Source: a virus. Taken from it: a stretch of DNA of 52,338 nt. Where the stretch lies: IMG/VR virus record IMGVR_UViG_3300006638_000005, positions 1-52,338 of that record, one strand, 5' to 3'. The position numbers and the translations under genes were made by a program. Positions 1 to 8,589 of the stretch are shown piece after piece. Position 1 is the first letter of the stretch, and every line of letters begins with the position of its first letter. Under the pieces are notes generated by a model. That model did not search any database. It was not told the origin of the DNA and worked only from the letters and a program-made list of their open reading frames with translations.

Positions 1-1234
1 GTATCTCTGTTACCCACTCGGGCGCGTCGAACCCGACCGACAGGTGCATGTAGTCTTTGTTCTGCATCGGGCGCGCGCCGACATACGACAGATTCAGCGG
101 GAACGGAGCGCCTGCAGGCGGCGTCGGGTCGCCGGGCCAGTTGGTCGCGACGATATCCTGCATGGCGCCGCCCGTAACGGAAGGCGTGAACGTGAATTTG
201 ATACTGCTGCCTGCGAGTGTCGCGGTAGCCACGTGGTTGCCGACGGTCCAGCAGCGGAAGCTCGGGATGCCGCTTATGGAGTTAGTCGCCGCCCATGTAC
301 CGGCAGTGACGGCGCGAAACGAATAAGACCCGTCCGGGCCGGACGTTACGCTTGTGACGCGCACGTACTCGCCGACCGTCGAGTTGTAAAGCAGCATATT
401 GCGCGCTATGCCAGGTACAGGCACGGACGGGACAATGGTACACGCGCCTGAGGTGCCCGCATCGTAAGCGATGGCGGCGATAGTGAACCCGGTAACAGGC
501 TGGAACGCCTGCTCTATGACGACTTCTTCGGAGTCGATCTCGACGAGCGACCCCTGCGTCATCCAGGCGTTAAAGGAGCTGGACGGGTATACGCAGCACA
601 TGCCGGTAGTGCCGGAGTCGTACAGGACAGCGGTAGCGGTAGTGCCCGACGGCACGCGGGTTACAACGGACGCGGCGCTTGTGGTGCCGCCCGCCGAGCT
701 GCCGCCCGACCAGTAGCCGGAAGTGTCTTTGCCGTCTTCGACTATGGAGTAGAGCGGCTTGATGCGGACAGCGGACGGTTCCTGTACAGGTGACGCGATC
801 CCGATGTTGCGCGTGGTGCCGTCCGTTTTGTAGGCGCGCTGCTTCAAGGAATCGTACGCATAAAGAGACGATTCAGGCGACTGGGCCGGGCGGTACGGTA
901 CGAATGCGAGCGGGTTACCGCTGAAGCCGGTGTCCAGTTGCGTCAGTGCGCCGCCCACGCCCGAGTAAAGTTTGGTGCCCGATCCGACAAACCGCGAGAA
1001 GGCCGCGGCTGCTTCGGGCACCAGGTCGTTAAGACGAACGACCGAATGGACCGGGAGGCCCGAAACGGTAGTGGCGAGAGCGGCGGGGCAGGGACGTAGA
1101 GAGAGTGCGCCGGTCAGGAGGTCGGGTTGCAGGTTCAGCAGAAGCGAGCATTTGTCGGCAGGGAGTAAGTCGGGCGGGTGATGGAGGTCCATACCGCTGA
1201 TCGCGAGCTTACCGGGGATTCGCTGGAACGCCAT
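1..1234 (-). CDS. Partial structural protein, possible tail/DNA-stabilisation protein
   Basis: The reading frame stays open from an ATG at 1234 through about 411 codons to the window edge, so its C-terminus is missing. It starts MAFQRIPGKLAISGMDL and includes the stretch FVGSGTKLYSGVGGALTQL, then Ser/Thr/Gly-rich beta-type sequence. It begins 6 bases after the stop of the 1241-2617 gene and is the last visible gene of the late operon. An N-terminus that moves straight into short beta segments resembles P22 gp10-like packaged-DNA stabilisation proteins. That is only a pattern resemblance; the exact role is unknown. Confidence 0.6.
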   Translation of the reverse strand, partial: MAFQRIPGKLAISGMDLHHPPDLLPADKCSLLLNLQPDLLTGALSLRPCPAALATTVSGLPVHSVVRLNDLVPEAAAAFSRFVGSGTKLYSGVGGALTQLDTGFSGNPLAFVPYRPAQSPESSLYAYDSLKQRAYKTDGTTRNIGIASPVQEPSAVRIKPLYSIVEDGKDTSGYWSGGSSAGGTTSAASVVTRVPSGTTATAVLYDSGTTGMCCVYPSSSFNAWMTQGSLVEIDSEEVVIEQAFQPVTGFTIAAIAYDAGTSGACTIVPSVPVPGIARNMLLYNSTVGEYVRVTSVTSGPDGSYSFRAVTAGTWAATNSISGIPSFRCWTVGNHVATATLAGSSIKFTFTPSVTGGAMQDIVATNWPGDPTPPAGAPFPLNLSYVGARPMQNKDYMHLSVGFDAPEWVTEI

Positions 1235-1240
1235 GTCAGC

Positions 1241-2617
1241 TTACATTCTAACGACTTCGATACCGCTGCGCGATGCGTTCTGCTCCATCCGGTCGCGCCA
1301 GAAGCTTACGGCGCTCAGTCTGCTGTTCTGAGCCTTAGCCGACGCGATCAGGTTCTGGTACTGGCGCGTCGTACCCTCAAATTCGGCCCCGCCCATCTGG
1401 AACGACGCGATATGCTGCGCGTAGTCGAGCACCGGGTCCAGTTGGTCGCGCGACACCTGAATCCAGGTAGCCGCACCGGTCGGGTCCGCGACACCCGGTA
1501 CAGGCGCGTTCGCTACGCTCCACAGCACCACAGGGTAGTTGTTGCCGGGGTTGCCGCCCGCAGTGCCGTCGTCAGGTACCTGACCAATACACGCAAGATG
1601 CCGCCCGGCCATGCCGACAAACGATGGTTGCCCGGTCGTCTGCTGCCAGTCCGGCTGGTAAAAGTCCATGTCGAACACGGAGCCGACGCCGCAACTATAC
1701 CCAGCGATCTCCGCTGTGAGCACGGACGGGTACAGACGCGCGATCTGCACGTACTCCTGATAACGCTGCTCCGCGTAGGCGGCGCGTGCGTAGTCGCGCG
1801 ACGGGCCGTCCGTGCCGCATAAGTCAGCTATAACGCCCCACTTGACAGCGGCGGACACGTCGTCGGAGATCCCGAGCACGACCGGCGCCTGCGGGTTCAG
1901 GCTGACCTGCGGCCCGGCCTGTACCGTGATCAGGTCGAGCGTGTAATCGTTGGCTGGCGGCGGGTCCAACCTGATCTGGAGCGGCGGCGTCCCGAACACA
2001 CTGTACGTAAGCGGCTGCTGCGGCGTGAAGCCGCCACCGGGGTCGTAAGCCTGATTGCCCCATTCGTCCATGCGGCCAAGAGGGTACGCGGGTAAGGGTG
2101 GTGACGCGCCGGCTACAGGCAGTGGCATGTAAGCGCAACGGCGCACGTCGGTGACGGCATCGGGTACCGTCACGAGCGGTTCGGGAGGATCGGACCCGTT
2201 GATTGTAGTCTGTACAACGTGACGCCCGGATTCGCCGATAAACCGGTTCAGACGGTTCTGGAGCGACACCTGCAATTGCGCGAACGTGAACTGGCCGGTA
2301 CCGATCCACCCGGACCCGGTGCCGGTAAGCGGCGGTTCGAGCAGCGCCGCGAGTACGTTTTGCGCTACTTCGACATCAGTCGCAACGTCAAGTAGAGTAG
2401 CAGAAGCAAGGCCAAGCGGGTAGTAGACGACATTGGGGCGTGTGTTAAAGGTGACTTTGGCTTTGAAGGAACCGGTTAAGGCCTGGAAGAGACGAACGGA
2501 TTCGACGACACAGTTCAGGAGTTGCGAGGGTTGGTTGAAGTAGACGAGTCCGGAGTCCTGCAAACGTCCGGCAAGTGCGGAGGCGGCACCCGCGAAGGTC
2601 GTATATGCGTACGGCAC
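1241..2617 (-). CDS. Hypothetical structural (neck/tail-associated) protein, 458 aa
   Basis: A long ORF in the capsid-to-tail part of the late operon. It opens MPYAYTTFAGAASALAGRL; a helical N-terminal half is followed by Pro/Gly-rich beta sequence and a helical C-terminus (QYQNLIASAKAQNSRLSAV). No catalytic motif or membrane segment is seen. Its position after the capsid and adaptor-like genes and its codon use support a virion protein, perhaps a second head-tail adaptor or tail component. I do not recognise the family. Confidence 0.6.
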   Translation of the reverse strand: MPYAYTTFAGAASALAGRLQDSGLVYFNQPSQLLNCVVESVRLFQALTGSFKAKVTFNTRPNVVYYPLGLASATLLDVATDVEVAQNVLAALLEPPLTGTGSGWIGTGQFTFAQLQVSLQNRLNRFIGESGRHVVQTTINGSDPPEPLVTVPDAVTDVRRCAYMPLPVAGASPPLPAYPLGRMDEWGNQAYDPGGGFTPQQPLTYSVFGTPPLQIRLDPPPANDYTLDLITVQAGPQVSLNPQAPVVLGISDDVSAAVKWGVIADLCGTDGPSRDYARAAYAEQRYQEYVQIARLYPSVLTAEIAGYSCGVGSVFDMDFYQPDWQQTTGQPSFVGMAGRHLACIGQVPDDGTAGGNPGNNYPVVLWSVANAPVPGVADPTGAATWIQVSRDQLDPVLDYAQHIASFQMGGAEFEGTTRQYQNLIASAKAQNSRLSAVSFWRDRMEQNASRSGIEVVRM

Positions 2618-2629
2618 CGCCTATCCTGT

Positions 2630-2833
2630 TTAAAAGGGCTTGATTACCTTACCACCGGTCTGCGCGGACCTGACACGCGCGGCACCGGTCTTGATGTCAC
2701 CGCGCATCGTGTTCGCGGCAATCGCAGGCTTCAGGTTCACCTTCATGCCCTTGTGCGAGTTCTCGGAAGCGGCCATGGGGGACCGGAGACCACCAAAGGT
2801 GCTGCTGCCGCCGTTCTTTGCGATTTGAGGCAT
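2630..2833 (-). CDS. Small Gly/Lys-rich protein, paralogue of 2959-3153
   Basis: A 67-aa basic protein starting MPQIAKNGGSSTFGGLRSP. Its N-terminus matches the 64-aa protein two genes upstream (MPRITKKGGAGMIGGVRSP) in the pattern MPxIxKxGGxxxxGGxRSPMAxS, so the two are paralogues. A clear AAGGAG ribosome binding site lies just before the ATG. It has no membrane segment or Cys motif. The function is unknown; a minor structural or DNA-interacting role is a guess from basicity and operon position. Confidence 0.6.
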   Translation of the reverse strand: MPQIAKNGGSSTFGGLRSPMAASENSHKGMKVNLKPAIAANTMRGDIKTGAARVRSAQTGGKVIKPF

Positions 2834-2842
2834 ATAGTCTCC

Positions 2843-2959
2843 TTAAAGATTACCGGTCAACCACAAGATAGGGATGGCTATTGCCATTGTAACGGCAACG
2901 GCAGCAGGTACAACAACGACAAATTCCAGTATCAATTCTTTAAACTCTTCCCAGTCCAT
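2843..2959 (-). CDS. 38-aa single-pass membrane protein
   Basis: A short gene starting MDWEEFKELILEFVVVV. An acidic N-terminus leads into one long hydrophobic segment (about residues 12-35). The site AAAGGAG precedes the ATG, and the start overlaps the stop of the upstream gene as TAATG, indicating translational coupling. It lies exactly between the two paralogous Gly/Lys-rich genes. It could be a small holin-like or virion membrane-interacting peptide; no family is recognised. Confidence 0.5.
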   Translation of the reverse strand: MDWEEFKELILEFVVVVPAAVAVTMAIAIPILWLTGNL

Positions 2960-3153
2960 TACACGTTCTCCTTTGCAGGGCGCGGCGACTTGATCGTGCT
3001 GCCCGACGCCGCCGACTTGTGGCTGGTCGCGTTGTCGATGCCGCGACGGTACATGTCGGTCCTGGACCCTACCAGACCGTGACCGGACGTTGCCATGGGG
3101 GACCGGACGCCGCCGATCATACCCGCGCCACCCTTCTTTGTGATTCGAGGCAT
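2959..3153 (-). CDS. Small Gly/Lys-rich protein, paralogue of 2630-2833
   Basis: A 64-aa basic protein starting MPRITKKGGAGMIGGVRSP, sharing its N-terminal 22-residue pattern with the 67-aa protein at 2630-2833. The C-terminus is Ser/Lys-rich (KSAASGSTIKSPRPAKENV). The stop codon TAA overlaps the ATG of the 38-aa membrane protein by one base. This is probably a duplicated minor virion or assembly protein of unknown function. Confidence 0.55.
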   Translation of the reverse strand: MPRITKKGGAGMIGGVRSPMATSGHGLVGSRTDMYRRGIDNATSHKSAASGSTIKSPRPAKENV

Positions 3154-3184
3154 GAGTGATAAATGCTCCTTTCGATACTATACA

Positions 3185-4261
3185 CTACACTGGCGGCAGG
3201 ATCGAACTGAGATCGTGCGATTGCAGGAACTCGCCGCCCAGCGGAAAGCTGTACCCGCCGTTATAAACAAAAGGCTTCGGACTCGGCATGATCTCGTCGT
3301 CTTCCTTAATGCACTGGATCAGAGACAGCTTCCGCTCGCGCTCCATCTCGCCGCAATACTGTACCCAGTTGACACCCGACAGGTCCTTGAACCGCGTCGC
3401 GTTCGCCATCGCCCACTGGCCGGCGAACACCTTTGCCTGAAACGTGACAGCGTCGTCGAGCGCATACGACACTTGAGGCAGTTGCGTCGTCATGGTCAGG
3501 AGCGGACCTTTCGACACGTAGTTCGCCTGATACGTCGCCGGGTTCACCGGGTTCGGATACAGCTCGTACACGGGCTGCCCGAGCGAGTTGTGACCGTAGT
3601 ACGCCAGAATATACGCGTCACCCTGACCGCCGCGCTGCGGATCGATACGATTCAGCTCCTCCTGTGAGAAGTAGAGTTGCTTGCCGGTTATCGCGTACCC
3701 GTCGATCAGGTTCACGAGCGACAGGTAACGAGCAAACTGGCCGTCGTTGCCTGTTGACGTGACAGGTAAGAAAGGTGCCGCATAGTAGCACTTCAGCACC
3801 TGATAGTTGGCTCCGGTCGCCGACTGTTGCCCGTATGGCGCGTCGATGGTCATATTGCCCGCACCGTCCCACGCGACGATAGTGTAGTTCGGGCCTACAG
3901 GCGCGCTCAGACCGGTCGAGGACGTGCCGAGCCTGATCTGGTAGCCGACGCCAAGGACAGGTGACGCGAGCGGCGGGTTACCGAATGCAACCGTGTTAAG
4001 CGCGGCGGTCGCGGCTGCGTTCATTACAACCGCCGTGCTGTTGAAGGTGACGCTACAGGTACCGACGCTGATTACGGCGGGTACAAAAATCTGCCCGTTG
4101 CTTATGATCTGCCACGACCACATACGGTAGTCGTTGATGCGCTTCCAGGCGCGGTTGATAAGGCGTCCGGCCTGCGGGTCAGGTAAGGAAGCGATCTCGC
4201 CGGTCAGTTCCTTATAGAGCTGCTGGAACGTCAGGAGCGACCAGGAAGAAGTTTCAGCCAT
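3185..4261 (-). CDS. Putative head-tail adaptor/connector protein, 358 aa
   Basis: The N-terminal ~60 residues are helical (LYKELTGEIASLPDPQAGRL, then INRAWKRINDYRMWSWQI). They are followed by a beta segment of the kind ISVGTCSVTFNST, a layout typical of phage head-to-tail adaptor proteins that dock on the portal ring. The rest alternates beta sequence with a helical domain near residues 270-325. It sits downstream of the capsid genes in the late operon. No strong ribosome binding site is seen before the ATG. The adaptor role is inferred from architecture and order only. Confidence 0.5.
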   Translation of the reverse strand: MAETSSWSLLTFQQLYKELTGEIASLPDPQAGRLINRAWKRINDYRMWSWQIISNGQIFVPAVISVGTCSVTFNSTAVVMNAAATAALNTVAFGNPPLASPVLGVGYQIRLGTSSTGLSAPVGPNYTIVAWDGAGNMTIDAPYGQQSATGANYQVLKCYYAAPFLPVTSTGNDGQFARYLSLVNLIDGYAITGKQLYFSQEELNRIDPQRGGQGDAYILAYYGHNSLGQPVYELYPNPVNPATYQANYVSKGPLLTMTTQLPQVSYALDDAVTFQAKVFAGQWAMANATRFKDLSGVNWVQYCGEMERERKLSLIQCIKEDDEIMPSPKPFVYNGGYSFPLGGEFLQSHDLSSILPPV

Positions 4262-4276
4262 GGAGGCCGCCGCCGC

Positions 4277-4663
4277 TTAAGTGGCGAATCCGAAACAGAG
4301 CAGCCGAACCACTTCACCGGAAAGGTTGACAGCCGCCGCTACTTCAGCGCCGGTAGCCGCTACCGACCAGCGCAGAATCCATGTCTGGTTACCTGAACCC
4401 TGTGCGTATGCGCCAGCTTGAAACGCATCGACAGTGTAGGTGCCGCTGGTAGAGCCCGCAACGGATATGATCCCTTCGGGTGTGGTGCCAGGGCCGAGCT
4501 GTAACGTGATACCGGTCAGCGCCTGACCGCCCGTGGGAGCAGCAGGAGCGGCGCTGTTGACTACTTGCGTGTAACTGGCGGGTCCGGCGACTTCCACCAA
4601 TGTGTAAGGCCGGTCTCCCCACGCACCGTTACGCGGGGAATCGGCGAATTGTGTCAGTGCCAT
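4277..4663 (-). CDS. Hypothetical virion protein, 128 aa
   Basis: A short Ala/Gly/Thr-rich protein (MALTQFADSPRNGAWGDRP) predicted to be mostly beta, with no Cys cluster, membrane segment or catalytic motif. It lies between two structural genes with short gaps. A capsid decoration or head-completion role is possible, but the family is not recognised. Confidence 0.55.
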   Translation of the reverse strand: MALTQFADSPRNGAWGDRPYTLVEVAGPASYTQVVNSAAPAAPTGGQALTGITLQLGPGTTPEGIISVAGSTSGTYTVDAFQAGAYAQGSGNQTWILRWSVAATGAEVAAAVNLSGEVVRLLCFGFAT

Positions 4664-4669
4664 AGTCGT

Positions 4670-5347
4670 TTACGCTCCAGGATAATACTGCGGCCCGCCG
4701 ATACCAAGGAACACAGGCGAGATCGCGCCGACAACAGGAGGCCGATACCATGCGCGGCCAAGGACCTGCTTCAGGATACCGGCAGTAATCGTGTCCTGAG
4801 ACGCCGCGCTATCCGCGTAGATACCAGGTGTCGCGTCTACGTACACGAGGTCGGCCACTTGCGGCGAGAAGTTGTTGAGCGCACCGGACTTGAATTTGAC
4901 TTCGGCAATACCGGCAATCTGAAAGAACCAGTAGTTGCCTTTGGCCGTGTTCGCAAGCGCGATACCGAGGATCTGTCCCTGCGGCGCAGTGGTGCCGTCT
5001 GGTGTGATCCAGAAGTTTCCGCCCTGAAGGTCGCCGACGCCGGGAACCGCGAATCCAACCTGACCCTGCACGAACGCAGCGGCGGTAGAGTTCGGGTACG
5101 CCTGAAGATACTGGTAGTCGCCTGCGAACAGCAGCGGCCCGTTAATCGGGTCCGATAGTGCAGCAGCCTGAACTTCCCCCAGCGTCAGGATGCCGCCGAC
5201 CATGCCGCCATACGACTGCACGATGGAACCGGACACCTGCGACGTGGACACGAGCACGCCGGGCGCGGGGTCGCCCGCGTAACTTGCCGTGTTCAGGTAA
5301 CGCTGCGTGATAATTGGAGACTGATAAGCGCCTTTGTATGCCGGCAT
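4670..5347 (-). CDS. Hypothetical virion protein, possible capsid decoration, 225 aa
   Basis: The gene immediately after the major capsid protein, with an AAGGAG site before its ATG. The sequence (MPAYKGAYQSPIITQRYLN) is rich in Gly, Ala and beta-branched residues and has no membrane or catalytic signature. Position next to the capsid gene, size and composition suggest a head decoration or fibre protein. This is inference from context. Confidence 0.55.
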   Translation of the reverse strand: MPAYKGAYQSPIITQRYLNTASYAGDPAPGVLVSTSQVSGSIVQSYGGMVGGILTLGEVQAAALSDPINGPLLFAGDYQYLQAYPNSTAAAFVQGQVGFAVPGVGDLQGGNFWITPDGTTAPQGQILGIALANTAKGNYWFFQIAGIAEVKFKSGALNNFSPQVADLVYVDATPGIYADSAASQDTITAGILKQVLGRAWYRPPVVGAISPVFLGIGGPQYYPGA

Positions 5348-5372
5348 AAGTAAACTCCTTCGTTACCTGTTT

Positions 5373-6566
5373 TTAGCTGCCCCAACCGTATCCCTGAACT
5401 CCGGTCCACGGCGCCACGTCTTCCACGTTCACCGCGGCCTTCAATTGGCTCGCGACGCGTGTGTTGTCCGGGGCGCGTATGAAGTCGGTAGGCATGAAGC
5501 CGAACTCCGACGACGCGCTCAACCTGAAGGCGATCCGCGACATGTTGAACATGCAGCCGACTTCGCCGACCGTGATGTTCGTATTGACCGGGAAGTTGCT
5601 CAACGTAGTCGGCGGCGTCACAAACGTTCCGGTCAGGTTGCTGCCGCCCGGATTGTTGGTCTTGCCGTACGCCGTAAAGCTGCTGGGGAAGTAGTCGTCC
5701 ACCATCACGATTAAGTTCTTGAACCGGAACCCCATCGCGCCGAAGAACGGGTCGCGAACCGACGAACCCTCTTGTCCAAATCGCTGCTGCTGCTGAATGC
5801 GGTTCTCGACGAAGTTGTTGAGCGGCTTGTTCATCGTGAACAGGTCGGGCTCGTCCTGGCCGCGTTTGGCTGTGATGTACATCGCGTTGATCTGCGCGTA
5901 CTGGATCGTGCCGACCGCGCCGGATGTCTGTCCGCCCCAGTAAGTGTTGCCGTTCAGGGCCGCGCCGATAGCGCCGTTCCGTTGAGCGGTGCCGTACGTG
6001 GTATACACGTTGCCGTCGTAGCTGGGGTCCACGCCGTTGTTCAGGAACTCGACCCAGCCATTCATGTTGATGGTGCGCGGCGCGATCTGACCGTTCTGTT
6101 GCAGGTCGAGCGCCATGATCGTGGACATGGTGAGGTAAGCGTTAGCCATGTCCGTTTCGAGCAGCGAGAAGACCGCGAGGTCGCCGGTGTTAAGGACCGA
6201 AATGTCTTCAAGGTACTCGATAACCATCACGACGTAGTAGCGAGGGTCGAACACGTTTGAGCTGATGGTCAGTGGCTTCGTCAGGTTAAACCCGCCGATG
6301 CCCTTGGCGTAAGCGCCGCCGTTCAGCGGCCCGTATAGTTGCAGGTTGCGCATGAATGCGCCGCCTTCGAACGGGACGAGACACTTGGAGCGCAGGTGAG
6401 CCTGGAAGACGGAGGACAGGAAAAATTCGTCCTCAATAGCATCCTGATTGACCTCGGGAAGCGTGGTCTCGTTAATCGGGTCCAGGAGCGGATCGGCGGC
6501 ACCGCGAATGGTCCCGTGGACCGCGAGCCACGCGATCAGTTGTTCATGTGTATAACGCGTCCGCAT
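5373..6566 (-). CDS. Major capsid protein
   Basis: A 397-aa protein beginning MRTRYTHEQLIAWLAVHGT, with an AGGAG site 8 bases before the chosen ATG; a TTG codon directly upstream is a less likely start. It follows the scaffold-like gene, as in many tailed phages. Features typical of HK97-fold coat proteins include an early helical arm (INETTLPEVNQDAIEDEFFL), a long central helical region and a C-terminal beta region ending in GFMPTDFIRAPDNTRVASQL. It forms the icosahedral shell. The call rests on size, order and overall character rather than a diagnostic motif. Confidence 0.8.
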   Translation of the reverse strand: MRTRYTHEQLIAWLAVHGTIRGAADPLLDPINETTLPEVNQDAIEDEFFLSSVFQAHLRSKCLVPFEGGAFMRNLQLYGPLNGGAYAKGIGGFNLTKPLTISSNVFDPRYYVVMVIEYLEDISVLNTGDLAVFSLLETDMANAYLTMSTIMALDLQQNGQIAPRTINMNGWVEFLNNGVDPSYDGNVYTTYGTAQRNGAIGAALNGNTYWGGQTSGAVGTIQYAQINAMYITAKRGQDEPDLFTMNKPLNNFVENRIQQQQRFGQEGSSVRDPFFGAMGFRFKNLIVMVDDYFPSSFTAYGKTNNPGGSNLTGTFVTPPTTLSNFPVNTNITVGEVGCMFNMSRIAFRLSASSEFGFMPTDFIRAPDNTRVASQLKAAVNVEDVAPWTGVQGYGWGS

Positions 6567-6578
6567 CAATAGTCTCCT

Positions 6579-7616
6579 TTAAGCTGCTTTTGTACCGCGC
6601 GATGCAAGGAACTTCGCCGCCGCCCGCTGCGCCCCGGTCGGGCCGCGATCACCGGTCTGCCTGACATGCTCACCCGGCTTGACACTCAAACTCGGGACCC
6701 CGCCGTGATCCGCAATAGCGGGCTTCTGCGGGTCCATGTCGAAAGTGCGGAACTGTGTTTTGAAAGCGCCGCTGATGCCGGGTCCGGTACCAAGGTCGGG
6801 TTGGTCGCGCTGACCGGTGACAACGTTGAGCGCGTCTTTCGAGCGCTTCTCCGCGTCCACCTTTTCGCGTTCCGACTCCCATCCGGCCTTCATAGCTTCG
6901 TCGCGCTTCTTCATGCGCAGGCCGGTGTCGCCGACAATCTCATACTTCTTTTCCCACACGTCGCGCAGCGACCCTTCGCCGGCGCGCGCCGACTTCAAGA
7001 TATCCTGCTGTTCGGCGAACGTCAGGTTCTTGCCGGTCAACTCGAAGTGTTCGCGTCCAATGTCGTTCCAGATAATAGGGAGCGACGCCATGGAGCCGAG
7101 TTCGGGGATCAGGGTCTTCGTAAACTTCTCTTCGACCTCTTTGGTGATGTCGGCGCGAAGAGTGGCGAGGCGTGTTTCGAGATCGTCGGTCGAGTCCACA
7201 ACCTTGCCTTTCTTGGCTGTCTCGATCAGGTCGGACATACCGGGCAGGTCGTCGTCGGTCAGCTCGTACTTTTCCTTGAGGATCGTGAACAGTTCCTTGG
7301 CGCGCGCGGTCGAGACCCGGTGCGTCGCAAGGTCTTTCATGATCTGCGCCTTTTCGGTGTCGGCGGCCTGAAGCTGCGTGCGGGTGGCGGCGAGTTGCTT
7401 TTCGAGGTCGGCGGATTTGGTACCAAGCTCTTTCTCTTTCGCGCTCAACGCCTGCGTTTTTTGCGTGTAATCGGCGGTGCGCGTGAAACCGCCAACGAAC
7501 CGGGTGGCCAGCGCCTCGTTCTTCGCGTACCGATCGCGCAGGAAGGTTGCCATTTCCGCGTCGTCGCCCGCCGCTTCCGCGATACAGCTTTCGAGAAGTG
7601 CCTTGTCTATTGCCAT
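6579..7616 (-). CDS. Putative capsid scaffolding protein
   Basis: A 345-aa highly charged protein with a long coiled coil (about residues 50-110, including TQKTQALSAKEKELGTKSAD and DLEKQLAATRTQLQAADTEK), helical sequence through the middle and a basic C-terminus (GAQRAAAKFLASRGTKAA). This composition and its place directly upstream of the major capsid gene are typical of internal scaffolds that guide procapsid assembly. It has an AAAGGA site before the ATG. No protease motif is seen. Confidence 0.7.
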   Translation of the reverse strand: MAIDKALLESCIAEAAGDDAEMATFLRDRYAKNEALATRFVGGFTRTADYTQKTQALSAKEKELGTKSADLEKQLAATRTQLQAADTEKAQIMKDLATHRVSTARAKELFTILKEKYELTDDDLPGMSDLIETAKKGKVVDSTDDLETRLATLRADITKEVEEKFTKTLIPELGSMASLPIIWNDIGREHFELTGKNLTFAEQQDILKSARAGEGSLRDVWEKKYEIVGDTGLRMKKRDEAMKAGWESEREKVDAEKRSKDALNVVTGQRDQPDLGTGPGISGAFKTQFRTFDMDPQKPAIADHGGVPSLSVKPGEHVRQTGDRGPTGAQRAAAKFLASRGTKAA

Positions 7617-7743
7617 TGTGTTTTCCTTTCAGTCGCCCGGATCGTACCCGGTCGGTTGCTGAGTAGTGCAAATGCAAAGAAATGTTGTGCCCCGCCGCCT
7701 GCGTTTCCGGATTGTCGCGTTCGCTTATCCATACAGTCGCCTG

Positions 7744-8112
7744 TCACGCTAAAGTGTTGGGCTTCGGCGGTTCGGCCATGCCGGGGCTGGACACAATCGA
7801 CCTTTGTGCGCTGCGGATCGCTTCCGACGCGGCCCGTAAGGCTTTGGATGCCGTGGGGTAAGACTGCCCCATTTCGAGAAGCTGCGCTTCTATCGCCCGG
7901 AGCCCCTGAATGTCACCTTTGAGCTTCGCGTCGGCGGGGCTGGCGCCGTTACCGCCAGGTTGTCCGCCCTCCGCGCCCGAGCTGTCGGGAGAACCGCTGC
8001 CGGGAATACGTCCCGACGAGTTGGACCCGTCATCCTGCCCTTGAGCGGATGGAGCGTTCATGCCCGCGAGCATCGAGGGGGAGGCCGAAGCGGGAGAGTT
8101 GAGTTCAGGCAT
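7744..8112 (-). CDS. Hypothetical protein with disordered N-terminus, 122 aa
   Basis: The first ~55 residues are Ser/Gly/Pro-rich and probably disordered; the rest is a helical segment (LRAIEAQLLEMGQSYPTASK). It is the first sizeable gene after the terminator and tiny basic ORFs, upstream of the scaffold-like gene. There is no clear ribosome binding site, and a promoter candidate places the transcript start only ~11 bases from the ATG. A head-assembly cofactor is possible; the family is unknown. Confidence 0.5.
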   Translation of the reverse strand: MPELNSPASASPSMLAGMNAPSAQGQDDGSNSSGRIPGSGSPDSSGAEGGQPGGNGASPADAKLKGDIQGLRAIEAQLLEMGQSYPTASKALRAASEAIRSAQRSIVSSPGMAEPPKPNTLA

Positions 8113-8129
8113 CGCAAGTAAACGTTGAC

Positions 8130-8158
8130 GTTATACAAAGGGCCAGAGTTAAAGTTAA
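8130..8158 (-). promoter_or_regulatory. Sigma70-like promoter candidate for the capsid operon
   Basis: Reading the minus strand, TTAACT (8158-8153) and TATAAC (8135-8130) are separated by 17 bases and match the -35/-10 consensus at 4/6 and 5/6 positions. It lies downstream of a strong minus-strand terminator and just upstream of the 8112 gene, where a new transcript would be needed for capsid expression. Confidence 0.35.
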
Positions 8159-8218
8159 GGCTGAGCGTGATGGAGTCGAATCACCACGTCCAGCCTTGTC
8201 CCGAAGCGGCAGACAATA

Positions 8219-8263
8219 CTACCGCTTCTTCATTCGGCGCATGCCACGGCGTTTCTTTGCCAT
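8219..8263 (-). CDS. Tiny Arg/Lys-rich ORF, 14 aa
   Basis: An ATG-to-TAG frame encoding MAKKRRGMRRMKKR, almost entirely basic. It follows another tiny basic ORF by 15 bases. It lacks a convincing ribosome binding site, so translation would depend on coupling. Such peptides could bind DNA or RNA, but chance cannot be ruled out at this length. Confidence 0.25.
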   Translation of the reverse strand: MAKKRRGMRRMKKR

Positions 8264-8278
8264 AACGATGCGACGCAG

Positions 8279-8341
8279 TTACCGCTTTTTGTGGCGCTTG
8301 CGCCCGCCGCGTTTGTTCGCGACGAATCGTTCGGTAAACAT
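8279..8341 (-). CDS. Tiny Arg/Lys-rich ORF, 20 aa
   Basis: Encodes MFTERFVANKRGGRKRHKKR. The site GGAAGGAG lies 8 bases before the ATG, much better than expected by chance, which argues that it is translated. The C-terminal half is nearly all basic. It is the first possible gene after the terminator at 8438-8478. Function is unknown; a virion nucleic-acid-binding peptide is one possibility. Confidence 0.35.
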   Translation of the reverse strand: MFTERFVANKRGGRKRHKKR

Positions 8342-8437
8342 TGCGTCTACTCCTTCCCCGACCGTCCCGGATTGGAGTCCGGCTATCGGTACTAAGATAC
8401 GGGCGGCCACTTTAGCCTTAAACGCGCCCTGAAACGC

Positions 8438-8478
8438 AAAAAGGCCCGGCAACAGAGGGTGAGGTCTGTTGCCGGGCC
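8438..8478 (-). terminator. Intrinsic terminator
   Basis: A perfect 14-bp stem (GGCCCGGCAACAGA paired with its complement at 8443-8456 and 8465-8478) with an 8-base loop. On the minus strand it is followed at once by five U residues (8442-8438). It lies after the 8590-8946 gene and should stop transcription of the adhesin-like unit before the capsid unit. On the plus strand the T-tract is weaker. Confidence 0.85.
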
Positions 8479-8589
8479 TTCAGCTTTTCGAATCCGGAGG
8501 AATCCGAAGCGTCCGGGGAACGTCTCGTGCCGCGATGAACGTCCTTCAGAGAAGAGAATACAGGTAGAGTGGCAGAATGTCAAATAATA

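Noticed and set aside
7607-7732. 41-aa minus-strand ORF before the scaffold gene
   Set aside because: No ribosome binding site and unconvincing composition; it overlaps the scaffold start.
8113-8218. Possible tRNA or structured RNA (TTCGACTCC-like loop on minus strand)
   Set aside because: The T-arm-like stretch has a mismatch and no acceptor or anticodon arms are present; it fits a simple imperfect hairpin only.
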